A DNA stretch of 5,248 nucleotides, from assembly GCA_003218935.1 (NCBI GenBank), contig QHPA01000123.1, positions 1 to 5,248 on the forward strand, read 5' to 3'. The notes beneath the pieces are model-generated. The model ran no database searches. It was given only the letters and a program-made list of their open reading frames with translations, and had not been told where the DNA came from. Within the stretch, counting starts at the first letter, position 1. Each line of letters opens with the position of its first letter. Below are positions 1-5,248 of this stretch, in pieces. The position numbers were made by a program, and so were the translations under genes. This DNA comes from Verrucomicrobiota bacterium (GTDB lineage Bacteria > Verrucomicrobiota > Verrucomicrobiia > Limisphaerales > AV2).

Positions 1-238
1 ATTTTTGCTTCGCCGCCGCAAGATAGTTGTCGTCAATGTCGCAGAGCGCGACAATGTTTTCGCTGCTGACTTCCTTGAGGTCATCTCCCGCACGGTTGGC
101 GACGCCGATCATGGCAATGTTCAGCCTTTCATTCGGCGAAATTTTACGGGCCTGCATTGGGCGACTCGCCAGCCACGCGCCCGCGGCGGCCGCAGCGGTT
201 TGCGTGATGAATTGTCGGCGATTGAGTGAACGGTTCAT
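1..238 (-). CDS. Gfo/Idh/MocA-family oxidoreductase with Tat signal (N-terminal part; 3' end outside window)
   Basis: The gene starts at the ATG at 238 and runs off the window at position 1, leaving 79 codons and one base. The N-terminus carries a twin-arginine signal: N-R-R-Q-F-I (Arg7-Arg8), then an Ala-rich hydrophobic stretch at about 11-24. The mature part opens with the usual NAD(P)-binding Rossmann start of this family, L-N-I-A-M-I-G-V-A-N-R-A-G (39-51), and the second strand ends in A-L-C-D-I-D (64-69). Family knowledge says such proteins are NAD(P)-dependent sugar dehydrogenases; exported members are common in Planctomycetota and Verrucomicrobiota. The glycine-rich loop is loose: Ala47-Asn48 sit where many relatives have Gly-Gly. 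The upstream lipoprotein gene ends only 19 bp before, and no clear Shine-Dalgarno is seen (only AAAGA), so translation may depend on the upstream gene. The catalytic Lys and the C-terminal domain are not in the window, so the substrate is unknown. Confidence 0.88.
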   Translation of the reverse strand, partial: MNRSLNRRQFITQTAAAAAGAWLASRPMQARKISPNERLNIAMIGVANRAGDDLKEVSSENIVALCDIDDNYLAAAKQK

Positions 239-257
239 AAATCTTTACGGAGACCGA

Positions 258-1562
258 TTATTGTCGCGGCAGTTCGCGAATGTAGATGTTACGGAACCAG
301 ACCGGACTCTGGTGCGCCTGCAACTCGATCTGGCCCGTCCGGTAAACCGGCCGGTCGCGTTCCCAGTAGTTTTCCAGCGTCACGTCGTGCACTACCAACG
401 CGTCGTTGAGATAGACCGAGACCTTGTCGCCGGTCATGAGAATGTCGAAATGGTTCCACTCGCCCGGATAGTGGTCGGCCAGTTTCATGGGGGCATTGGA
501 ATTTTCCTGATTGTTGTAAAGACCGCCGGAACCTTCGTGTTTTGGGTTGGTTTTGCCGCCGGTCGGGTCCCAGATTTGCACCTGGGGACTGCCGCGCAAG
601 TAAATACCGCTGTCCCCGCTTTCGTTGATTTTCCAGTCCGCCAGCAGTTCAAAATCGGCGTACTCTGTGGCAGTGCAAATGTTGTCAAAGCCTTGGCCCT
701 GATAGACCAGCGCGCCGTCAACGGCTTTCCAGTTCCGCCTCATGAGACCATTGGCTTTGGCCTGCGCCACGCCCAGTTCAGCCGCCGCCATCTTCGCGCG
801 CTTCGGCGGGTCGGCAACCAATCCTTTCCAGCCGGCCAGGCTCACTCCGTCGAATAATCGGACGAACCCTTCCGGCGCCACATTGTTCCGCGGGAAACGG
901 GGCAGCTCCTTGATGCGGATGCTGCGGAACTCGACGTAGTCGTTGTGTCCGAGAAAACCGACGTGGCCTTGCTCACGCAACATCCCGGGATGTTTCGCCA
1001 GGATTTTCGGGTCGGTAATGTCGTTCAGGTTGGCCCCGACAATCACCCGGCCGTTGAGCTTCACTTTCACCAGGCGACCAACGCAGGTGATTTCCTCTGC
1101 GTTCCACTCTCCGGCCTTTTTCAATGCGCCGCGCCGCGCCGGAACGACGTCATAGACCGACCCGCAATATTGCGCCGGACGAAGGTGAGCGTACTGGGGC
1201 GCATCGTCGTCGAGGATTTGAATTTCCATTCCCAGATAAGCCGCGTCGCCTTCGCGTGGCGCGCGAATGCCGACACCGTTGTTTGAGCCAGGCTCCAGTT
1301 TGAACTCCAATCGCAGGATGAAATCCGCGTATTCCTTTTCCGTGAGCAGGTTTCCACCTCCGCCGCGGGCGCAATAAATTACGCCGTCCTTGACGCCATA
1401 ACCGTCTCCCTTTTTGCCGAGGAGCCTCCAGCCGTTGAGACTTTTGCCGTCGAACAGGGAAACAAATCCAGCCTCCTTTGGTGTCGAAACGCAGGCCGTC
1501 AGAAGGCTGGCGGTCAGTGCCATGGCGAAAGCGGGAAAATATTTCGGACGCGTTGTTTTCAT
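258..1562 (-). CDS. Lipoprotein with two tandem DUF1080 (3-keto-disaccharide hydrolase) domains
   Basis: This 434-residue protein begins with a Lys/Arg-containing n-region, a hydrophobic segment (about 9-23) and a lipobox L-T-A-C with Cys24, so it is probably a lipid-anchored protein outside the cytoplasm. Val at +2 gives no inner-membrane retention signal by the E. coli rule. Two DUF1080 (PF06439) modules follow, at about 32-220 and 231-432. Each opens with the family's F-V-x-L-F-D-G-x-S-L-x-G-W motif (33-45 and 233-245), has a Y-A-D-F strand (78-81, 301-304) and closes with an I-R-I-K-E-L / I-Y-I-R-E-L strand. They are clearly diverged, not a recent duplication: the second has an extra charged helix (about 251-277, D-P-P-K-R-A-K-M) and Q-V-Q-I-W-D, the first E-I-Q-I-L-D-D-D. 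The fold is a concanavalin-like beta sandwich; characterised relatives cleave 3-keto glycosides. The start at 1562 follows a GGAG 11 bases upstream, which is rather long, but it puts the signal peptide at the terminus. It shares an operon with the dehydrogenase 19 bp downstream. Function is by family only. Confidence 0.92.
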   Translation of the reverse strand: MKTTRPKYFPAFAMALTASLLTACVSTPKEAGFVSLFDGKSLNGWRLLGKKGDGYGVKDGVIYCARGGGGNLLTEKEYADFILRLEFKLEPGSNNGVGIRAPREGDAAYLGMEIQILDDDAPQYAHLRPAQYCGSVYDVVPARRGALKKAGEWNAEEITCVGRLVKVKLNGRVIVGANLNDITDPKILAKHPGMLREQGHVGFLGHNDYVEFRSIRIKELPRFPRNNVAPEGFVRLFDGVSLAGWKGLVADPPKRAKMAAAELGVAQAKANGLMRRNWKAVDGALVYQGQGFDNICTATEYADFELLADWKINESGDSGIYLRGSPQVQIWDPTGGKTNPKHEGSGGLYNNQENSNAPMKLADHYPGEWNHFDILMTGDKVSVYLNDALVVHDVTLENYWERDRPVYRTGQIELQAHQSPVWFRNIYIRELPRQ

Positions 1563-1673
1563 CAGGTCATGGACTCCATCGCTGCGAACGGAACAGTTGA
1601 AGCCTCTTGAAATGCGGCGTCACTGTCAAGCTGACCCTTCACAGAGAGGGCACACGCGGGCTTCTCATTCACT

Positions 1674-1702
1674 CCGCCAAGTGATTATTCTTTTCCCGCC
1701 AA
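1674..1702 (-). repeat. TTGGCGG direct repeat at 22-bp period (possible operator)
   Basis: The heptamer TTGGCGG occurs twice on the minus strand, at 1702-1696 and 1680-1674. The two copies start 22 bp apart, about two helical turns, so a protein could bind both on one face of the DNA. The AT-richer spacer between them contains AAGAATAATC. The copies lie about 110-140 bases upstream of the lipoprotein start codon, a reasonable place for regulator binding. Two perfect heptamers can arise by chance in G+C-rich DNA, and the upstream copy also forms part of a small inverted repeat, so a regulatory role is only a suggestion. Confidence 0.25.
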
Positions 1703-1793
1703 CGGAAAAAAATGTGCCGGCCCCTGGCAACCCGCTTTCCAGCGCGATGACTTCTCCCCGGTCCCGGGAAATAAAGGCCCACTCGCAACGGAC

Positions 1794-1819
1794 AAAAAAC
1801 GCGTGCCTGAGCGGCCGCG
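1794..1819 (-). terminator. Intrinsic terminator of the signalling operon
   Basis: Read on the minus strand, the left arm CGCG-GCC (1819-1813) pairs with GGC-(A)-CGCG (1807-1800). This gives a seven-pair, all-G/C stem with one bulged A at 1804 and a five-base GCTCA loop, followed at once by six T residues (1799-1794). It begins 69 bases after the hybrid kinase stop codon and precedes the DUF1080 lipoprotein gene. That is the expected position to end the kinase operon and separate the two transcription units. The hairpin was found by eye; no folding energy was computed. Confidence 0.7.
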
Positions 1820-1888
1820 ACGAACAGGAGTTGCGGTGGACGGCCAGGTGCTGCGCAAGGTTTGGACTCGCCCGCTGGACTGGCTGGC

Positions 1889-3796
1889 TCAGGCGTCCAG
1901 ACATTCCCGCACGGCCAGGGCAAGTGACTGGGGCTTGAACGGCTTTTGCAAAAACCGAATCCCCTGGGGGGCGTCGAAATTCATTTTGGCGAGGTCGACA
2001 CTGTAGCCGCTGGTGCAAATGACTTTCAGGTCCGGTTTCTCCGTCCGCAATTTCCCGGCCAGCTCCCAGCCGCTGATGCCTTCGGGCATCACCATGTCCG
2101 TCAACAGCAAATCAATCTCCTGGGCGTGTTGCGGCCAAAGCCTCAGCGCCTCGGCTCCCGTGGCGCCTTCCAACACCCGATACCCGTAACATTCCAGAAT
2201 CTGCCGGGCCAACAGCCGCAATTCCGCCTCGTCTTCCACGACCAGGATCGTTTCGCTCCCGCCGCGAACATCCTTCTCCGTCGATTTCATCGTCGCCGGC
2301 TCAACCTGTTTGGAAGTCGTCGGCAGAAAAATTCTGAACACAGTTCCCGCGCCCACTTTGCTCGACACCTCAATCCATCCACGATGCAGCTTGGTGATGC
2401 CATACACCGTGGCCAGCCCCAGGCCGGTGCCCTTGCCGACTTCCTTGGTGGTGAAAAACGGATCGAAAATGTGGCTCAGGATCTGCGTATCCATGCCGAA
2501 GCCCGTGTCAGTGATGCTCAGGCAGACGAACTGTCCTACGCGCGCCTCCGCGTTCTTCTGAACGTACTGCGCGTCAATGTCCGCGGCGGCCGTGCGGACG
2601 ATCAGCTGTCCGCCTCGGGGCATCGCGTCGCGAGCGTTAACGGCCAGGTTGATGACGATTTGTTCGACCATGCTGGCGTCGGCGTAAATCGCCGGAAGCT
2701 CACGCTCCAAATCGAAATTCAGAACAATGTCTTCGCCGAGCGTTCGTTCGAGCATTGAGGCGACATTGCTGATGACTTCGTTCAGGTCCAGCGGGCGCTG
2801 TTGAATGATCTGACGGCGGCTGAAGGTCAGCAATTGACGCGTCAGGTTGGCCGCGCGATCGGCCGCCGCGGAAATTTTCTTCAACGGTTCCTGCAGCTCC
2901 GGCAAGACGCTGCTTTTGGCCAGCAGCAGGTCCGTGTGCCCTTTGATGATCGTAAGAATATTGTTGAAATCGTGCGCCACGCCCGCGGCAAGCTGGCCGA
3001 TCGATTCCATTTTCTGGGACTGGCGGAGTTGCGCTTCCAGGTTGAGACGCTCGGTGATGTCCTCCACGCTGCCTTCGAAGTAAAGCACGCGGCGCTCCGT
3101 GTCGCGCACGGCCCGAATGTTTTCCTCCACCCAGATAACCGAGCCATCGCGACGGCGCATCCGTGTTTCGTAGCGGCGCACCGCGTCATCGCGGCCAATT
3201 AACAACTGCCATCGCTTCCGATCTCCGGGATCAACATAAAAGTCATTGGCATTGACGCTCAGCAACGTGTCGCGGTCCGGATAGCCGAGCGTTTGGAGCA
3301 TGGCCGGATTGGCATCAATAATTTTTCCCTCCGGCGTGGTTTTGCAAAGCCCGATCAGAACGTCGTTGAACAGCGCCAGGTACCGGCTCTCCGCCTCCTT
3401 CAACGCACGCCATTGCGCCTTTCGTTCGAGGGCAAGCCTCACCGCGCCCGGCAAACGGGCGTAGTGCTTGGACGCTTTCAGCACGTAATCATCCAGCCCG
3501 GCTTTCATCGCCTCGACCGCGACCTCCTCGCTGCCGGTGCCGGTGAACATGATGACAGTGCAATCGGGCCAGCGATTTTTGATGGCCCGCAGCACCGCCA
3601 GCCCGTCGGACCAGCGCAACTGATAATCGGTGATGACCAGATCGCAGCCGTCGGATTCGAGCGCCAGGGCAAAATTCGTTGCGTCGGTTATTTGATCGAT
3701 CAGGAGGTTGGAAAAATCGCGCTGCAACTCGCGAATAGCCAGCGCGCGGTCATCCGGATTGTCATCCACCACCAGAATGCGTAACTGGTCTTTCAT
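1889..3796 (-). CDS. Hybrid sensor histidine kinase, receiver-PAS-HisKA-HATPase-receiver
   Basis: From the start at 3796 the protein has 635 residues and no membrane segment, so it should be cytoplasmic. An N-terminal receiver (about 5-120) has the acidic pair D11-D12, phosphoacceptor D57, T85 and K107. A PAS domain (about 136-250) ends in V-E-D-I-T-E. The HisKA helix carries H275 in G-V-A-H-D-F-N-N, the class with an Asn-rich H-box typical of NtrB-like and hybrid kinases. The ATPase domain has N387 (N box), D430-G432-G434 (G1), the F box F-D-P-F-F (444-448) and G2 G-K-G-T-G-L-G (454-460). A C-terminal receiver (about 515-635) has E521-D522, D567, S596 and K618. All catalytic residues are present. 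Phosphate could pass from H275 to D567, while the N-terminal receiver may accept phosphate from the upstream kinase and gate this one; that wiring is inference. The start at 3796 gives the usual short lead into a receiver and follows AAGGGAAG; an in-frame ATG at 3832 would add 12 residues and overlap the previous gene by 4 bp. Confidence 0.93.
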   Translation of the reverse strand: MKDQLRILVVDDNPDDRALAIRELQRDFSNLLIDQITDATNFALALESDGCDLVITDYQLRWSDGLAVLRAIKNRWPDCTVIMFTGTGSEEVAVEAMKAGLDDYVLKASKHYARLPGAVRLALERKAQWRALKEAESRYLALFNDVLIGLCKTTPEGKIIDANPAMLQTLGYPDRDTLLSVNANDFYVDPGDRKRWQLLIGRDDAVRRYETRMRRRDGSVIWVEENIRAVRDTERRVLYFEGSVEDITERLNLEAQLRQSQKMESIGQLAAGVAHDFNNILTIIKGHTDLLLAKSSVLPELQEPLKKISAAADRAANLTRQLLTFSRRQIIQQRPLDLNEVISNVASMLERTLGEDIVLNFDLERELPAIYADASMVEQIVINLAVNARDAMPRGGQLIVRTAAADIDAQYVQKNAEARVGQFVCLSITDTGFGMDTQILSHIFDPFFTTKEVGKGTGLGLATVYGITKLHRGWIEVSSKVGAGTVFRIFLPTTSKQVEPATMKSTEKDVRGGSETILVVEDEAELRLLARQILECYGYRVLEGATGAEALRLWPQHAQEIDLLLTDMVMPEGISGWELAGKLRTEKPDLKVICTSGYSVDLAKMNFDAPQGIRFLQKPFKPQSLALAVRECLDA

Positions 3797-3800
3797 AAAA

Positions 3801-3841
3801 CTTCCCTTGATCGAACATCCGGCACTCTTCATCCGCCTCTC
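3801..3841 (-). promoter_or_regulatory. Two competing ribosome-binding sites for the hybrid kinase
   Basis: The ATG at 3832 overlaps the stop of the receiver gene (ATGA) and is preceded by GAGAGG at 3841-3836, only three bases away. The ATG at 3796 is preceded by AAGGGAAG at 3808-3801, four bases away. The second start is favoured because the receiver fold begins six residues after it, and the 12 extra residues of the longer form (M-K-S-A-G-C...) resemble nothing in the family. The first cannot be excluded, because the same ATGA arrangement joins the two preceding genes. Confidence 0.45.
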
Positions 3842-4281
3842 AGTTGCGGTTTCTCGTTTAGAATCAGCCAGTACAGGTTCAAATTCTTCACCATCTCCAC
3901 CAGGCTGTCAAATCCGCCCGGCTTCACGATGTACGAGTTTGCTCCCAGATCAAACGCCTTGTTGATGTCCGGATTCTGGTTGGAGGAAGTCAGCACTACC
4001 ACCGGGAGGCGCTTCAATCCCGACTGCTGGCGCAACCAGCGCAGCACTTCGAACCCCGACTTGCGCGGCATCTTCAGATCCAGCAGCAACAACACCGGCA
4101 GCGGATGGAGTTGCCGGTCGGCGTACTGGTCTTGTCCGCTCAGGTACGCCATCGCCTCCTCGCCGTCGCGCACTACGCGCAGCGGATTAGCAATGTTGGT
4201 CTTTTGAAACGCGCGTTGGAGCAAAAACACATCATTGGGATCGTCATCCGCCAACAAAACGACGTATTCCTTGGGGTTCAT
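3829..4281 (-). CDS. Rcp1-like single-domain response regulator
   Basis: This 150-residue protein is a receiver domain with no output domain, the normal size for the Rcp1 family that partners phytochrome-type kinases. The phosphorylation site is complete: acidic residues D12-D13 in A-D-D-D-P-N-D, phosphoacceptor D68 in L-L-L-D-L-K-M-P, T98 in V-V-L-T-S-S, and K120 followed by P121. The G-A-N-S-Y-I-V-K-P-G-G-F run and the extended C-terminal helix (about 124-142) also fit the family. It probably takes phosphate from the kinase encoded just upstream, with which it overlaps by 4 bp (ATGA, 4278-4281), and acts by protein contact or as a phosphate carrier to another histidine kinase. The ATG at 4281 is preceded by AAAGGG with a five-base spacer, lying inside the end of the kinase gene. 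The identity of the output partner cannot be read from the sequence. Confidence 0.95.
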   Translation of the reverse strand: MNPKEYVVLLADDDPNDVFLLQRAFQKTNIANPLRVVRDGEEAMAYLSGQDQYADRQLHPLPVLLLLDLKMPRKSGFEVLRWLRQQSGLKRLPVVVLTSSNQNPDINKAFDLGANSYIVKPGGFDSLVEMVKNLNLYWLILNEKPQLRGG

Positions 4282-5248
4282 GTCTGCCCTTTCTTCAGTT
4301 CGATCCAGAACCTGCTCCCTTCACCCTGCGCCGATTCAAGTCCGACGCGACCACCCAACCGTTCGACTCCCTTTTGAACAATCGCCAGGCCGATGCCGGT
4401 GCCGGGGTAGGTTTCCACCCCGTGAAGCCGTTCGAAAATCCGGAAAATACGCTCCTGATGTTCCAGGGCAACGCCGATGCCATTGTCCTCAACCCACAAG
4501 CGGAAAAAGTCGCCACTCTCCTCCGCCCGAATCCGCACACGCGGCGTCACGCCGGGAGCGACAAACTTGATGGCGTTGGAAACCAGATTTCCCATCACCT
4601 GTCCCAGCGTCGCGCGATGGCCCAGTACCGCCGGCAGAATACCTTCCACGGCCAGCTCCACTTTGTTTTCCTGCAGATCGGATTCAAGCTGGTGCTTCAC
4701 ATCGGACACCACCAGCGCCAGATCGACCGCTTTCAATTCCAGGTCAGTCCGGCTGAGCCGGCTGTAGGCGAGCAAGTCCTGAATCAGGGTGTCCATCCGA
4801 CCGGCAGCGGTCACGATTCGGCGGCAGTAGTCCTTGCCGATGTCATCGAACCGGGCCGCGTAATCCTCCAGCAACGCGTTGGAAAGCCCCTGCAGCGCGC
4901 GCAACGGCGCGCGAAGATCGTGCGAGACGGAGTAGGTGAAGGAGGTCAGTTCCTTGTTGATCGCCTCCAACTGCTCCGTGCGCTCAATCACCCGCTGTTC
5001 GAGGTCTGCGTTCAGTTTTTGGATTTCCTCTTCCGCGCGTTTGCGCTCGGTGATGTCGCGGAGGAAACAGGTGTACATCGTGGGTTCCTCCCACGAGTTG
5101 CGGGTGATGGCCAGTTCGGCCCGGAATTCCGTTCCATCCGAGCGCATAACGGTCAATTCGATTGGCCGTCCCAACAGACTGCCCACGCCGGTCATCAGGT
5201 ATTCTGCCAGCCCGTCATGGTAGTACTCGCGCAGTGATGAAGGAATGA
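4278..5248 (-). CDS. PAS sensor histidine kinase, phytochrome-kinase-like transmitter (5' end outside window)
   Basis: The reading frame stays open to the window edge, so this is the last 322 codons of a longer gene. An internal ATG at 5195 falls inside the PAS fold and is not the true start. The visible part begins in the second half of a PAS domain (G-R-P-I-E-L-T-V-M-R-S-D-G-T-E-F, ending in F-L-R-D-I-T-E-R-K). A charged coiled-coil linker follows, then a HisKA domain with the phospho-accepting His in S-V-S-H-D-L-R-A-P-L (codon at 4920-4922). The ATPase domain has the N box N-L-V-S-N-A-I-K-F, G1 D-N-G-I-G, the F box I-F-R-I-F-E-R-L-H and G2 G-T-G-I-G-L-A. This transmitter type is typical of cyanobacterial and bacterial phytochrome-like kinases, whose genes often precede an Rcp1-like receiver, as here. 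No GAF/PHY photosensory region is visible, so light sensing cannot be claimed. The product lacks a receiver of its own in the visible part, and the next gene likely supplies it. Confidence 0.93.
   Translation of the reverse strand, partial: IPSSLREYYHDGLAEYLMTGVGSLLGRPIELTVMRSDGTEFRAELAITRNSWEEPTMYTCFLRDITERKRAEEEIQKLNADLEQRVIERTEQLEAINKELTSFTYSVSHDLRAPLRALQGLSNALLEDYAARFDDIGKDYCRRIVTAAGRMDTLIQDLLAYSRLSRTDLELKAVDLALVVSDVKHQLESDLQENKVELAVEGILPAVLGHRATLGQVMGNLVSNAIKFVAPGVTPRVRIRAEESGDFFRLWVEDNGIGVALEHQERIFRIFERLHGVETYPGTGIGLAIVQKGVERLGGRVGLESAQGEGSRFWIELKKGQT

Larger units (their letters stand above)
1563..1888. other. Intergenic region between the signalling operon and the DUF1080 operon
   Basis: This is a 326-bp stretch without a convincing gene. 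In minus-strand order it holds 69 bases of 3' untranslated sequence after the hybrid kinase stop, an intrinsic terminator at 1794-1819, then about 230 bases that should contain the promoter of the DUF1080 lipoprotein operon. In that part I see a TTGGCGG direct repeat (1674-1680 and 1696-1702), an imperfect inverted repeat TTTTCCCG/CGGAAAA (1691-1698 and 1703-1709), and an isolated TTGACA on the minus strand (1624-1629) with no acceptable -10 hexamer behind it. Short open frames cross the region on both strands but lack family resemblance and a ribosome site. Confidence 0.7.

Noticed and set aside
27..857. 276-codon open frame on the plus strand opposite the DUF1080 lipoprotein gene
   Set aside because: It lies antisense to a gene with clear family motifs. 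Its product has no recognisable domain and an Arg/Val/Pro-rich composition typical of the complement of G+C-rich codons.
1624..1629. Perfect TTGACA (-35-like) on the minus strand upstream of the lipoprotein gene
   Set aside because: At spacers of 15-19 bases downstream there is no hexamer close to TATAAT (GAGGCT at 17), so a sigma70-type promoter cannot be supported from this alone.
1691..1709. Small inverted repeat TTTTCCCG/CGGAAAA
   Set aside because: The arms are imperfect (a bulged C) and A/T-rich at the base. On the minus strand the T-run precedes the stem instead of following it, so it is not a terminator for the genes here.
1875..1900. Inverted repeat CTGGAC/GTCCAG around the hybrid kinase stop codon
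   Set aside because: It has only six pairs with a 14-base loop and no T-run after it; the hairpin at 1794-1819 is a much better terminator.
1414..2018. Open frames crossing the intergenic gap (plus 1414-1938; minus 1665-2018 and 1669-1923)
   Set aside because: They overlap the ends of real genes, run across the terminator hairpin, and encode low-complexity Arg/Pro/Ser-rich peptides without motifs.
1946..2758. 270-codon open frame on the plus strand opposite the hybrid kinase
   Set aside because: It is antisense to the conserved ATPase and receiver domains, rich in Gln/His/Arg, and has no domain resemblance or convincing ribosome site; it is a shadow of the opposite strand.
4278..5195. Reading the PAS kinase as a complete 305-residue protein from the ATG at 5195
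   Set aside because: The frame stays open to the window edge, and the upstream codons continue a typical PAS sequence (S-L-R-E-Y-Y-H-D-G-L), so the gene is truncated by the window and the ATG is internal.
4374..5237. 287-codon open frame on the plus strand opposite the PAS kinase
   Set aside because: It covers the conserved kinase core in the complementary frame, is Gln/His/Arg-rich and shows no family motif, so the long open frame is explained by codon bias of the real gene.

Overview
The window is a chromosomal stretch of moderately high G+C (near 60% by eye) in which every credible gene lies on the minus strand, so transcription runs from position 5248 toward position 1. Three things point to a Verrucomicrobiota or Planctomycetota-like bacterium, with the Limisphaerales/Pedosphaera-type verrucomicrobia as my best guess. 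These are a lipoprotein with two DUF1080 (3-keto-disaccharide hydrolase) domains, a Tat-exported Gfo/Idh/MocA oxidoreductase directly after it, and soluble PAS kinases next to an Rcp1-type receiver. The taxonomic call is inference from family content; there is no rRNA or other phylogenetic marker here.

Region 1 (5248 to 1889) is a signalling operon of three tightly packed genes. First comes a PAS histidine kinase whose 5' part lies outside the window. It is followed by a stand-alone Rcp1-like receiver protein that overlaps it by 4 bp (ATGA). Last is a hybrid kinase with the order receiver-PAS-HisKA-HATPase-receiver. All phosphorylation and ATP-binding motifs look intact. Together the genes supply two kinases and three receivers but no DNA-binding or enzymatic output domain, so the final target of the relay is not visible.

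Region 2 (1888 to 1563) is a 326-bp gap. It holds a good intrinsic terminator for the signalling operon (1794-1819) and, farther on, the presumed promoter region of the next operon. That region includes a TTGGCGG heptamer repeated at a 22-bp period.

Region 3 (1562 to 1) is a second operon, probably for carbohydrate catabolism outside the cytoplasm. It has a lipoprotein with two DUF1080 domains and, 19 bp downstream, the first 79 codons of a Gfo/Idh/MocA-family dehydrogenase with a twin-arginine signal. Relatives of these two families act together on 3-keto sugars: a dehydrogenase oxidises the C3 hydroxyl of a glycoside and a DUF1080 protein then cleaves the 3-keto product. That pairing gives a plausible joint role here, though no substrate can be read from the sequence.

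I found no RNA genes, CRISPR array, insertion sequence or sign of recent transfer. The window looks like ordinary chromosome, and I do not see a clearly undescribed system. The most interesting points are the receiver-rich phosphorelay without an output domain and the exported Gfo/Idh/MocA-DUF1080 pair.
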